Source: Pseudomonas sp. QTF5
GTDB taxonomy: Bacteria > Pseudomonadota > Gammaproteobacteria > Pseudomonadales > Pseudomonadaceae
Assembly (NCBI RefSeq): GCF_000512695.2
Contig: NZ_AZRW02000020.1
Coordinates: 1-64,000 of the forward strand
DNA length: 64,000 bases
Reading direction: 5' to 3'
Positions 50,497-59,138 of this stretch are shown piece by piece. Made by a program: the position numbers and the translations under genes. Each line of letters begins with the position of its first letter. Position 1 is the stretch's first letter. The notes below the pieces were generated by a model. It made no database searches, was not told the origin of the DNA, and worked only from the letters and a program-made list of their open reading frames with translations.

Positions 50497-51283
50497 ACTG
50501 GGCCCCGTCGGTGTCTATCACCGCGTCGTGGTGTATTTGCTGTTTGCCATTCTGCTGTTGCCGCTGATCGGAACGCTGATCTACTCGATCTCCAGCAGTT
50601 GGTCCGCGACGATTATGCCCAGCGGTTTTACCTTCAAGTGGTACATCCAGCTGTGGAGCGATCCGCGCTTTCTCAACGCGTTCGGTCAGTCATTGCTGGT
50701 CTGTGTCGGCTCGTTGATTCTGTCGGTGGTGCTGATTCTGCCGCTGCTGTTCGTGGTGCATTACCACTTCCCGAAACTCGACGCATTGATGAACATTCTG
50801 ATCCTGCTGCCCTTCGCGGTGCCGCCGGTGGTGTCGTCGGTGGGGCTGCTGCAGCTCTACGGTTCGGGGCCGTTCGCGATGGTCGGCACGCCGTGGATTC
50901 TGATCGGTTGCTACTTCACCGTGGCGCTGCCGTTCATGTACCGGGCGATCACCAACAACCTGCAAGCGATCAACCTGCGCGACCTGATGGACGCCGCGCA
51001 ACTGCTCGGTGCCAGCACTTGGCAGGCGGCATTCCTGGTGGTGCTGCCGAACTTGCGCAAAGGTCTGATGGTGGCGTTGCTGCTGTCGTTCTCGTTCCTG
51101 TTCGGTGAGTTCGTGTTCGCCAATATTCTGGTCGGCACCCGCTACGAAACCCTGCAGGTCTACCTCAACAACATGCGTAACAGCAGCGGCCACTTCACCA
51201 GCGCGGTGGTGATCTCCTACTTCTTCTTTGTGCTGGTTCTGACCTGGGCGGCCAATATCTTGAACAAGGACAAAAGCGAATGA
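50483..51283 (+). CDS. ABC transporter permease (second)
   Basis: A 266-residue inner-membrane permease with six helices. The EAA-type coupling loop is LMDAAQLLGASTWQAAFLVV near residues 170-190 (the classic DAAxxLGA pattern). It overlaps both neighbours (14 bp with the first permease, 4 bp with the ATPase gene), showing strict co-translation. Start follows GAAGAGGAGCTACC. Confidence 0.9.
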   Translation: MSRAELGPVGVYHRVVVYLLFAILLLPLIGTLIYSISSSWSATIMPSGFTFKWYIQLWSDPRFLNAFGQSLLVCVGSLILSVVLILPLLFVVHYHFPKLDALMNILILLPFAVPPVVSSVGLLQLYGSGPFAMVGTPWILIGCYFTVALPFMYRAITNNLQAINLRDLMDAAQLLGASTWQAAFLVVLPNLRKGLMVALLLSFSFLFGEFVFANILVGTRYETLQVYLNNMRNSSGHFTSAVVISYFFFVLVLTWAANILNKDKSE

Positions 51284-52269
51284 GCTATGTCAGCGTCCAA
51301 CATCTTCAAAAAAATTATTCTGGAACAACGGTATTCAGCGACATCAACTGCGAAGTCAAGAAAGGCGAATTCGTCACCCTCCTCGGCCCGTCCGGTTGCG
51401 GCAAGTCCACCCTGCTGCGTTGCATCGCCGGTCTGACGTCGGTGGATGGCGGCAAGATCCTGCTGGAAGGTCAGGACCTCGTCCCGCTGAGCCCGCAAAA
51501 ACGCGGGATCGGCATGGTGTTTCAGAGTTATGCGCTGTTCCCGAACATGACCGTGGAGCAGAACGTCGCCTTCGGCTTGCGCATGCAGAAGGTCAACGCC
51601 GACGACAGCCACAAGCGCGTCGCCGAAGTGCTGACACTGGTGGAACTCAATGACTTCGCCGCCCGTTACCCACATCAATTGTCCGGCGGCCAATGCCAGC
51701 GTGTGGCGCTGGCTCGCTCGCTGGTGACCCGGCCTCGGTTGTTGTTGCTGGATGAGCCGCTGTCGGCATTGGATGCGCGGATTCGCAAGCATCTGCGCGA
51801 ACAGATCCGTCAGATCCAGCGCGAACTGGGGCTGACCACGATATTCGTCACTCACGATCAGGAAGAAGCCCTGACCATGTCTGATCGAATCTTCCTGATG
51901 AATGAGGGAAAGATCGTACAGAGCGGCGATGCCGAAACCCTTTATACCGCGCCAGTCGATGTTTTTGCCGCAGGCTTCATTGGTAACTACAACCTGCTGG
52001 ACGCCGACAGCGCCAGCAAACTGCTGCAACGACCGATCACCCATCGCCTCGCCATTCGCCCGGAAGCCATCGAACTGAGCCTCAACGGCGAACTCGACGC
52101 GCAGATTCGCAGCCACAGCCTGTTGGGCAACGTGATTCGCTACCGGGTCGAAGCCCGAGGCGTGGAATTGGTGGTGGATGTGCTGAACCGCTCGGCGGCC
52201 GACCTGCATCCCGATGGTCAGCGCCTGGCGCTTTCCATCGATCCGACGGCCCTGTGTGAGGTAGCCTGA
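51280..52269 (+). CDS. ABC transporter ATP-binding protein
   Basis: A 329-residue ATPase. Walker A is GPSGCGKST (near residue 35), the signature is LSGGQCQRVALARSLV, Walker B is LLLLDEPLSALD, followed by the switch His in FVTHDQEEALTMSDRI. A C-terminal TOBE-like regulatory domain (residues ~240-329; HRLAIRPEAIELSLNGELD) is typical of iron, sulfate, polyamine and phosphonate importers. It overlaps the preceding permease by 4 bp. Confidence 0.93.
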   Translation: MSYVSVQHLQKNYSGTTVFSDINCEVKKGEFVTLLGPSGCGKSTLLRCIAGLTSVDGGKILLEGQDLVPLSPQKRGIGMVFQSYALFPNMTVEQNVAFGLRMQKVNADDSHKRVAEVLTLVELNDFAARYPHQLSGGQCQRVALARSLVTRPRLLLLDEPLSALDARIRKHLREQIRQIQRELGLTTIFVTHDQEEALTMSDRIFLMNEGKIVQSGDAETLYTAPVDVFAAGFIGNYNLLDADSASKLLQRPITHRLAIRPEAIELSLNGELDAQIRSHSLLGNVIRYRVEARGVELVVDVLNRSAADLHPDGQRLALSIDPTALCEVA

Positions 52270-52303
52270 TGCCTTTGCTGATGTTGAAGAGAGAACTGCA
52301 CTG

Positions 52304-52957
52304 ATGGCCCTGGCAATTTTTGATCTGGACGAAACCCTGATCCACGGCGACTGCGCCACCCTCTGGAGCGAGCAAATGGGCCGCCTGGGCTGGGTCGATC
52401 CCGAGTCGTTCATGCGTCAGAACAACGAACTGATGGACGCTTACAGTCACGGCAAGTTGCGCATGGAGGATTACATGACCTTCAGCCTGGAGCCGATGAT
52501 CGGCCGCACACCGGAAGAGGTCGAACACTTGGTGGCGCCTTGGGTGGAAGACTTCATCGAGCCAATCATCTTCAGCGACGCCACCAAAGCCATTGCCGCC
52601 CACCGCAAGGCCGGCGACCGGATTCTGGTGATCTCGGCCTCGGGCACGCATTTGGTCAAGCCAATTGCCGACCGCTTGGGCATCGACGAGATTCTCGGCA
52701 TCGAACTGGAACTGCTGCACGGGGTGTACAGCGGCAACACCGTTGGCACCCTGACCTACCGCGAGGGCAAGATCACCCGGTTGCTGGAATGGCTGGATGC
52801 GGAAGAGGAAAACCTGGAGGGCGCGAGTTTCTATTCGGACTCACGCAATGACTTGCCGCTGCTGCTGAAGGTGGATTTCCCACACGTGGTGAACCCGGAT
52901 CCGGTCCTGCTCGAACACGCCGAAAAAGCCGGCTGGCCGATCCATATCTGGAAGTAA
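52304..52957 (+). CDS. HAD-family phosphatase (HAD-IB, SerB-like)
   Basis: A 217-residue HAD hydrolase. The nucleophile motif is FDLDETL (Asp7/Asp9), the second motif VISASGTHLVKPIA carries the Ser/Thr, the Lys is in TYREGKITRLLEW and the metal motif is YSDSRNDLPLL. HAD-IB enzymes cleave small phosphomonoesters such as phosphoserine. It follows the ABC operon by 34 bp on the same strand, so it probably completes the degradation of the imported phosphorylated compound. Confidence 0.87.
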   Translation: MALAIFDLDETLIHGDCATLWSEQMGRLGWVDPESFMRQNNELMDAYSHGKLRMEDYMTFSLEPMIGRTPEEVEHLVAPWVEDFIEPIIFSDATKAIAAHRKAGDRILVISASGTHLVKPIADRLGIDEILGIELELLHGVYSGNTVGTLTYREGKITRLLEWLDAEEENLEGASFYSDSRNDLPLLLKVDFPHVVNPDPVLLEHAEKAGWPIHIWK

Positions 52958-52968
52958 CCAGGAACCAA

Positions 52969-53058
52969 TGTGGGAGCGGGCTTGCTCGCGAAGGCGGTGT
53001 GTCATTCAACATTGATGTCGACTGACACACCGCCTTCGCGAGCAAGCCCGCTCCCACA
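52969..53058. repeat. REP pair (GTGGGAGCGGGCTTGCTCGCGAA type)
   Basis: Inverted pair with spacer arms GGCGGTGTGTCA / TGACACACCGCC, between the convergent HAD and quinone oxidoreductase genes. Confidence 0.9.
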
Positions 53059-53062
53059 GGGT

Positions 53063-54025
53063 TTAGGTGAGGCTTTCGTCGATCACCAACACCAGTTTGC
53101 CGGAAACCTTATTAGTCGCCAGTTCCGTAAACGCTGCTTCGGCATCCTTGATCGCAAATGCCCTGGCCAGTTGCGGGCTCAAACGTCCTTCGGCAAACAG
53201 CGGCCAGACATGCTGGCCAAGATCGCTGAACAAGTCGGCCTTGAACTGCTCGTCGCGATTGCGCAGGGTCGAACCCAGCAGTTGCACACGCTTGACCAGT
53301 ACCTGCGCCAGATCCAACTGAGCCTCCCGACCGCCCATCAAACCGATCAGCACCCAACGACCATCGCGAGCCAGCAGCTTGAGGTTCAACGCCGCGTAAT
53401 TGCCACCCACCGGATCGAGGATCACGTCGAACGGCCCAAGATCGTTCAAGCTATCCAGATCGTCGTTGCGCACCACTCCACCCTGCGCGCCCAACGCTTC
53501 ACAGTAGGCCAGACGCTCGGCGGAACCGACGCTGACCCAGCACGGATTACCAAACGCTTTGCATAGCTGAATGGCCGCTGAACCGATTCCACTCGCTCCG
53601 GCGTGCAGGAGAACTTTCTCACCCGGTTTGAGCGCCGCCAGCTGAAACAAATTCAGCCAAACGGTCGCATACACTTCCGGCAACGCCGCAGCCTCGGCCA
53701 GGGACAAACCTTCGGGAACCGGTAACACATGCCGTCCGTCGACAACTACCTCTTCGGCCATCCCTCCCCCGGCCAGCAAGGCGCAAACCCGATCGCCGAC
53801 CTGCCAGGACGAGCCCGGACCAACCTCGCTGATCACCCCCGAACACTCAAGACCCAGTACTTGACTGGCCCCCGGTGGTGGCGGATAAAGCCCTGCTTTC
53901 TGTAACAAATCGGCGCGATTGAGTCCTGCTGCCGCTACTCGGATGCGAACTTGTCCTACATCACACGCAGGACTCGGCTCTTCAACCCACTCCACTCGCC
54001 CCTCAACGCCTTGCAATGCTTTCAC
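53063..54025 (-). CDS. NAD(P)H-quinone oxidoreductase (MDR, PIG3-like)
   Basis: A 320-residue medium-chain dehydrogenase/reductase without the catalytic zinc cysteines, as in quinone oxidoreductases. The opening AAGLNRADLLQKAGLYPPPP and LGLECSGVISEVGPG, and the NADP-binding VLLHAGASGIGSAAIQLCKA (near residues 138-157), place it in the PIG3/zeta-crystallin group. The start is GTG at 54025 after ATGGAGGCACT. It is divergent from prc. It probably reduces quinones or other electrophiles; exact substrate unknown. Confidence 0.87.
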   Translation of the reverse strand: MKALQGVEGRVEWVEEPSPACDVGQVRIRVAAAGLNRADLLQKAGLYPPPPGASQVLGLECSGVISEVGPGSSWQVGDRVCALLAGGGMAEEVVVDGRHVLPVPEGLSLAEAAALPEVYATVWLNLFQLAALKPGEKVLLHAGASGIGSAAIQLCKAFGNPCWVSVGSAERLAYCEALGAQGGVVRNDDLDSLNDLGPFDVILDPVGGNYAALNLKLLARDGRWVLIGLMGGREAQLDLAQVLVKRVQLLGSTLRNRDEQFKADLFSDLGQHVWPLFAEGRLSPQLARAFAIKDAEAAFTELATNKVSGKLVLVIDESLT

Positions 54026-54079
54026 AGTGCCTCCATAGTGAGTCTGGACTGAGCCCGAAGCTGTAGCGTCGGGCTTTTT
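54011..54079 (+). promoter_or_regulatory. Candidate prc promoter followed by an attenuator-like terminator
   Basis: TTGCAA (54011-54016) and CATAGT (54034-54039) are 17 bp apart and would start transcription near 54046. Just after that AGCCCGA (54052-54058) and TCGGGCT (54069-54075) form a terminator-type hairpin ending in five T. No plus-strand gene precedes it, so it can only act on the leader of prc or on a very short RNA. Confidence 0.4.
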
Positions 54080-54130
54080 GCATTATGCGACCGGTCCTTG
54101 TGGATCCGGCGACTTCAAAGACGGCCTAAT

Positions 54131-56245
54131 ATGCGTTATCAATTGTCACCGCGTCGAATCAGCATGAAGCATCTGCTCCCCAGCACCGCCCTCGCTCTTG
54201 TCATTGGCCTCGGTCTTTTGCCGATGTCGAGCAATTCGTTCGCAGCCAACAGCTGGGATAAGCTTCAGCCCGATCGTGACGAAGTAATCGCCAGTCTGAA
54301 CGTCGTCGAATTGCTCAAGCGTCACCATTACAGCAAACCACCGCTCGACGATGCGCGCTCCGTGATCATCTACGACAGCTATATCAAGCTGCTGGATCCC
54401 TCGCGCAGCTACTTCATGGCCAGCGATATTGCCGAATTCGACAAATGGAAAACCCAGTTTGACGACTTCCTCAAAAGCGGCGACCTGAACGCCGGGTTCA
54501 CCATCTATAAGCGCTACCTGGACCGCGTCAAGGCGCGTCTGGACTTTGCCCTTGCCGAGCTGAACAAGGGCGTCGACAAGATCGACTTCACCGCCAAGGA
54601 AACCTTGCTGGTCGATCGCAAGGATGCCCCTTGGCTCAAGACCACCGCCGAACTGGACGACCTGTGGCGCAAACGCGTCAAGGACGAAGTGCTGCGGATG
54701 AAGATCTCCGGCAAAGAGTCGAAGCAGATTCAGGAAACCCTGACCAAGCGTTACAAGAATCAGCTGACGCGTCTGGACCAGACCCGTGCGGAAGACATCT
54801 TCCAGGCGTACATCAACACCTTCGCCATGTCCTACGACCCGCACACCAACTATCTGTCGCCGGATAACGCGGAGAACTTCGACATCAACATGAGCCTGTC
54901 CCTCGAGGGTATCGGCGCCGTGTTGCAGAGCGATAACGATCAAGTGAAAGTCGTGCGCCTGGTGCCTGCCGGCCCGGCCGACAAGACCAAGCAGGTTGCA
55001 CCGGCCGACAAGATCATCGGCGTGGCCCAGGGCAACAAAGAGATGGTCGACGTGGTCGGCTGGCGCCTGGACGAAGTGGTCAAACTGATTCGTGGGCCGA
55101 AAGGTACCGTGGTGCGCCTGGAAGTGATCCCGGCCAGCAATGCGCCGAACGACCAGACCACCAAGATCGTGCCGATCACCCGCGAAGCGGTGAAGCTCGA
55201 AGACCAGGCGGTGAAGAAGTCGGTCCTCAACCTCAAGCAGGATGGCAAGGACTACAAGCTCGGCGTCATCGAGATCCCGGCCTTCTACCTGGACTTCAAG
55301 GCCTTCCGTGCCGGCGATCCGGACTACAAGAGCACCACCCGCGACGTCAAGAAGCTGCTGACCGAGCTGCAGAAAGACAAGGTCGACGGCGTGGTCATCG
55401 ACCTGCGCAACAACGGCGGCGGTTCCTTGCAGGAAGCCACCGAGCTGACCAGCCTGTTCATCGACAAAGGTCCGACGGTACTGGTGCGTAACGCCGACGG
55501 TCGGGTCGATGTTCTGGAAGATGAAAACCCGGGAGCGTTCTACAAAGGCCCGATGGCGTTACTGGTCAACCGTTTGTCCGCCTCGGCTTCGGAGATTTTC
55601 GCCGGCGCCATGCAGGACTACCACCGCGCGCTGATCATCGGCGGCCAGACCTTCGGTAAAGGCACTGTGCAGACCATTCAGCCGCTGAACCATGGCGAAC
55701 TGAAACTGACCCTGGCCAAGTTCTACCGGGTTTCCGGTCAGAGCACCCAGCACCAGGGCGTCTTGCCGGACATCGATTACCCGTCGATCATCGACACCAA
55801 GGAAATCGGTGAAAGCGCCCTGCCGGAAGCCATGCCGTGGGACACCATTCGTGCGGCCATCAAGCCTGCACTTGACCCGTTCAAACCGTACATCACGCAG
55901 CTCAAGTCCGAGCATGACGTGCGCACGGCCAAAGACGCGGAGTTTGTCTTCATCCGCGACAAACTGGCCCTGGCGCAGAAGTTGATGAGCGAAAAAACCG
56001 TCAGCCTCAATGAAGGCGAGCGTCGCGCACAACATGCCGATATCGAAGCCAAGCAACTGGTCATGGAAAACATCCGTCGCAAGGCCAAAGGCGAAGAGCC
56101 GCTCAAAGAGCTGAAGAAAGAAGACGAAGATGCCCTCGCGGCCGAGCCGGACAAGACCAAGCCAGAAGACGATGCTTATCTGAGCGAGACCGGGCGGATT
56201 CTGCTGGATTACTTGAAACTCAACACCGCGGTTGCCAAGCACTAA
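54131..56245 (+). CDS. prc: Carboxy-terminal processing (tail-specific) protease Prc
   Basis: A 704-residue periplasmic S41 protease. The signal peptide follows MKHLLPSTALALVIGLGLLP. A large N-terminal helical domain (50-230) is followed by a PDZ domain (about 240-330, SLEGIGAVLQSDNDQVKVVR...), then the catalytic core: Ser485 in NRLSASASEIFAGAMQDY with Asp496, and Lys510 in GGQTFGKGTVQ. The C-terminal DUF3340 domain completes the family. It degrades tail-tagged and unassembled periplasmic proteins and trims PBP3. The start at 54131 lacks a strong ribosome binding site; ATG at 54164 is an alternative that leaves the signal peptide intact. Confidence 0.94.
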   Translation: MRYQLSPRRISMKHLLPSTALALVIGLGLLPMSSNSFAANSWDKLQPDRDEVIASLNVVELLKRHHYSKPPLDDARSVIIYDSYIKLLDPSRSYFMASDIAEFDKWKTQFDDFLKSGDLNAGFTIYKRYLDRVKARLDFALAELNKGVDKIDFTAKETLLVDRKDAPWLKTTAELDDLWRKRVKDEVLRMKISGKESKQIQETLTKRYKNQLTRLDQTRAEDIFQAYINTFAMSYDPHTNYLSPDNAENFDINMSLSLEGIGAVLQSDNDQVKVVRLVPAGPADKTKQVAPADKIIGVAQGNKEMVDVVGWRLDEVVKLIRGPKGTVVRLEVIPASNAPNDQTTKIVPITREAVKLEDQAVKKSVLNLKQDGKDYKLGVIEIPAFYLDFKAFRAGDPDYKSTTRDVKKLLTELQKDKVDGVVIDLRNNGGGSLQEATELTSLFIDKGPTVLVRNADGRVDVLEDENPGAFYKGPMALLVNRLSASASEIFAGAMQDYHRALIIGGQTFGKGTVQTIQPLNHGELKLTLAKFYRVSGQSTQHQGVLPDIDYPSIIDTKEIGESALPEAMPWDTIRAAIKPALDPFKPYITQLKSEHDVRTAKDAEFVFIRDKLALAQKLMSEKTVSLNEGERRAQHADIEAKQLVMENIRRKAKGEEPLKELKKEDEDALAAEPDKTKPEDDAYLSETGRILLDYLKLNTAVAKH

Positions 56246-56328
56246 GTTGTTACAAGCAAGATGATGGCAATTTAATGTTGACGCTCCCCGAAGCGTCATC
56301 AAACAGTCATCATTCTGTCGTGAAATAA

Positions 56329-56364
56329 AGGACCTGAGTGCACATTGCACTCGGTCCTTTTTTT
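56329..56364 (+). terminator. Terminator of prc
   Basis: AGGACCTGAGTGCA and TGCACTCGGTCCT (one mismatch) form a long stem with a T-run after it. It ends just before the next gene, so the two are probably separate transcripts. Confidence 0.85.
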
Positions 56365-56380
56365 ATCGCCAGAGAACACC

Positions 56381-58171
56381 ATGACCACAACCGAACAGCT
56401 GAGTGCCTTGAGCTCGATACTGACTCAAAGCGGTTTGCACAGCCTGTTCCAGCCGATTATTTCCCTCTCCGAACGATGCATCATCGGTTACGAAGCCCTC
56501 AGCCGTGGCCCCTCCAACAGTCCGCTGCACTCCCCCATCGCCCTGTTCGCGGTAGCTCGCCAGGCCGGTCGCCTCAGCGAACTGGAGATCGCTTGCCGTC
56601 AAAGTGCTTGCCGATGTTTCAATGAACAGCAACTGCCCGGCAAACTCTTCCTCAATGTGTCCCCGGAATCCCTGCTCGAAGCAGCGCATCAACCCGGACG
56701 CACTTTGCAACTGCTGCAGGATTTCGGCATACCACCGAGCCAGGTGGTGATCGAACTCACCGAACAGACCCCGACCGACGATTTCCAGTTGCTGCAAACC
56801 GCCCTGCATCACTATCGGGCAATGGGCTTCTCCATTGCACTGGATGATCTGGGTGCCGGCTATTCGAGCTTGCGGCTCTGGTCCGAGTTGCGCCCGGATT
56901 ACGTCAAGATCGATCGGCACTTTATCGACGGTATTCATCAGGACGCGCTCAAGCGTGAGTTCGTCGGCTCGATTCTGCAGATCGCCAAGGCTTCCCGGGC
57001 AAAAGTGATCGCCGAAGGCATCGAATTGCCGGAAGAACTGGCGGTGTTGACTGAGATGGGCGTTGATCTGCTGCAAGGTTATCTGCTCTGCCGGCCCCAG
57101 GAGCATCCGCCCCGCGATGCCCGAAGTTTCATTCCCAAACCAAACAGCGTCGCCGCGATACTGAATGAGGAAGTCAGTGACCTCAGCGCCCTGCTCAACG
57201 ACCAGCCGGCGGTGACCAGCGCCACCCCGACCGCCACCGTGCTGGAAGCCTTCCGCCGCCAGGCCAACCTGAACTCCCTGGCGGTGCTTGACGAACAGGG
57301 CCAGCCCTGCGGCATTGTCCACCGTCATTCACTCTCGGACGCCCTGCTCAAGCCCTTTGCCACCGACCTGTTTGCCCGCAAGCCCATCAGCCGCTTGATG
57401 AGCGACGACTTCCTCGCCGTGGAGCTCAGCCAGTCGCTGCAACAGGTCAGTCGCTTGATCACCAGCCGCGCGCGCCAGCGTATCGAAGAAGACTTCATCA
57501 TCACCCTCAACGGCGGCTATCTGGGGCTGGGCCGAGTGATCGACGTGCTCAAGCTGATTACCGAACTGAAAATCCAGCAAGCCCGCTACGCCAACCCGCT
57601 GACCCTGCTACCGGGCAACGTGCCGATCCAGCAATGCCTGACACGCCTGCTGCAACAGGAACGGGAATCGGTGATCTGCTACGTGGACATCGATAGCTTT
57701 AAACCCTTCAACGACATCTACGGCTACGGTCGCGGGGATGAAGTCCTACTGTGCCTGGCGCAATGCCTGAACGACCGCGTCGACCCTTCCCGCGACTTCG
57801 TCGGCCATATCGGCGGCGACGACTTCCTGCTGGTCCTCGGCCCGGAAGACTGGCGCAAACGCCTGAATCAACTGCTGGACGACTTCCACAGCCAATGTCG
57901 CCGCTTTTACCGCAGCGAACACCTGGAAGCCGGCTGCTTCATCGCCCCTAATCGTCAGGGCATAAGACAAGAGTTTCCGTTGCTGTCACTGTCCATCGGC
58001 GTGGTGCATTTGCATCCACAGGCCTGCGGACAACTCGACGCGAGCCAGTTGGCAGAGATGGCCTCACAGGCCAAACACCACGCGAAGAATGTGCCGGGGT
58101 ATAGCGTGCATGTGATTGATAGTCTGGCGGTGCCTGGGCGAGAAGATGAATTGCTTATAGGGCAGCGGTGA
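56381..58171 (+). CDS. EAL-CBS-GGDEF cyclic-di-GMP signalling protein
   Basis: A 596-residue soluble protein with three parts. The N-terminal EAL domain (about 10-240) has EALSRGPSNSPLH, the metal-binding ALDDLGAGYSSLRLWSELRP and KIDRHFIDGIHQD, and the catalytic AEGIELPEEL. A CBS pair (about 270-390) is followed by a C-terminal GGDEF domain whose active-site signature reads GGDDF (478-482), with DIDSFKPFNDIYGYGRGDEVL before it. It could therefore make or break c-di-GMP under control of an adenine nucleotide. The start follows GCCAGAGAACACC. Confidence 0.9.
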   Translation: MTTTEQLSALSSILTQSGLHSLFQPIISLSERCIIGYEALSRGPSNSPLHSPIALFAVARQAGRLSELEIACRQSACRCFNEQQLPGKLFLNVSPESLLEAAHQPGRTLQLLQDFGIPPSQVVIELTEQTPTDDFQLLQTALHHYRAMGFSIALDDLGAGYSSLRLWSELRPDYVKIDRHFIDGIHQDALKREFVGSILQIAKASRAKVIAEGIELPEELAVLTEMGVDLLQGYLLCRPQEHPPRDARSFIPKPNSVAAILNEEVSDLSALLNDQPAVTSATPTATVLEAFRRQANLNSLAVLDEQGQPCGIVHRHSLSDALLKPFATDLFARKPISRLMSDDFLAVELSQSLQQVSRLITSRARQRIEEDFIITLNGGYLGLGRVIDVLKLITELKIQQARYANPLTLLPGNVPIQQCLTRLLQQERESVICYVDIDSFKPFNDIYGYGRGDEVLLCLAQCLNDRVDPSRDFVGHIGGDDFLLVLGPEDWRKRLNQLLDDFHSQCRRFYRSEHLEAGCFIAPNRQGIRQEFPLLSLSIGVVHLHPQACGQLDASQLAEMASQAKHHAKNVPGYSVHVIDSLAVPGREDELLIGQR

Positions 58172-58184
58172 TTGATGGGGCGCA

Positions 58185-58278
58185 TTCGCGAGCAAGCCCG
58201 CTCCCACATTGGTTTTGCTGGAAGCACACAATCTGTGTGACTCGACATACCCCTGTGGGAGCGGGCTTGCTCGCGAAG
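58185..58278. repeat. REP pair (GTGGGAGCGGGCTTGCTCGCGAA type)
   Basis: Inverted pair between the convergent EAL-GGDEF gene and the small gene at 58321. Confidence 0.9.
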
Positions 58279-58320
58279 ACGCCCGCTCAAACAACACAAC
58301 TCTTGAGCTCTGATACTCGG

Positions 58321-58650
58321 CTAACCAGCATCCGAAGGTCGCGCCCGCAACCGCCGCCCAATCACATCCAGCACATCACACCCATCCCGTAACGGAATGG
58401 CACAGAGCAGCGCAAAGTCACTGAGTATCATTGAATCGCACTCGATAGAGCCGCGCATGGACAGATTCTCAAGTACCTGGGTGACGGCGCGAATTCGATA
58501 ACTAGCAGCGTCGGTCAAAATATCGAGCGGCGCGTGGGTATCGACGAACAGCGTGGGCATGTCGTTGCAGTTGCTGGTGAGCGCCATGAAGCGGCTTTTG
58601 GGGTGGGGAATTGGTTTTTCGTAGGGTGGATCAGGGGTAATTGCTGTCAT
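58321..58650 (-). CDS. Small Pseudomonas-type protein (DUF6124/DUF3077-like)
   Basis: A 109-residue protein of the small Pseudomonas-restricted type annotated DUF6124/DUF3077. Its opening MTAITPDPPYEKPIPHPKSR (a Pro-rich N-terminal segment before a helical part TDAASYRIRAVTQVLENL) matches that group. There is no signal peptide. The start at 58650 follows TTAGGAATCAAACA. A strikingly structured leader precedes it on the same strand (58665-58885), as I have seen for relatives of this group. Molecular function is unknown. Confidence 0.65.
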   Translation of the reverse strand: MTAITPDPPYEKPIPHPKSRFMALTSNCNDMPTLFVDTHAPLDILTDAASYRIRAVTQVLENLSMRGSIECDSMILSDFALLCAIPLRDGCDVLDVIGRRLRARPSDAG

Positions 58651-58664
58651 TGTTTGATTCCTAA

Positions 58665-58885
58665 CGTATGGATTGGAGCCGCCAGAAATCACTTCCACGC
58701 AATAGGTGGCGGCTGTACGCAGGTGTGGAAGACCAGGACGTTAGGCACCTGGCGCACTCGAAAGCGCCCCGCGCACAGCCACCATAAAACACAGACGATA
58801 AAAAACGCCGAACTGGTGGCGCTTGATGCGCCTAACGATAGAAGGGCTTCCACGCCCTGTCACTGAGTTTGCAGTGACAACCCCA
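58665..58885 (-). ncRNA. Structured leader RNA of the small DUF6124-like gene
   Basis: The region before the gene at 58650 contains a branched set of complementary arms: an outer stem (58705-58720 with 58771-58783; GGTGGC...TACGC / GCGCACAGCCACC), an inner AGGTG/CACCT pair (58721-58725, 58746-58750) and a GGCGC/GCGCC hairpin (58751-58768). A further pair, CGTTAGG (58739-58745) and CCTAACG (58831-58837), can form instead of part of this. A perfect 8-bp inverted repeat TGTCACTG...CAGTGACA lies at 58858-58879. This is the layout of a cis-acting regulatory RNA. Family not identified. Confidence 0.55.
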
Positions 58886-59084
58886 AGACTATCGATGGAG
58901 CGCATTCCGCACCAGTTCATGCAAACCGCTACAACTTGAAGGAAATCTCCGATGGATCTGCCCGGCAATAAACGCTCGAGACTTTGCAGGGGTTCAATCA
59001 GGAAAAAAGTCAGGCAAGGATGATGTTGATGTAGGGCGATTCGCTAATGATCACTCAATTAATCAACAAGCAGGCAGAAACGCA

Positions 59085-59116
59085 AACGTGGCGAGAGGTT
59101 TCCCTCTCACCACGTT
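59085..59116 (-). terminator. Terminator of the XRE-Sel1 operon
   Basis: AACGTGG-GAGAGG and CCTCTC-CCACGTT form a 13-bp stem (one mismatch) around TTTC, followed on the minus strand by TGCGTTT. The stretch 58886-59084 upstream of it shows no gene. Confidence 0.75.
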
Positions 59117-59138
59117 AATTTGTCAGACACACAATTAT

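Noticed and set aside
58741..58968. Minus-strand 75-aa ORF upstream of the DUF6124-like gene
   Set aside because: It covers the structured leader, has no ribosome binding site and no resemblance to a protein family; the pairing arms explain the sequence better.
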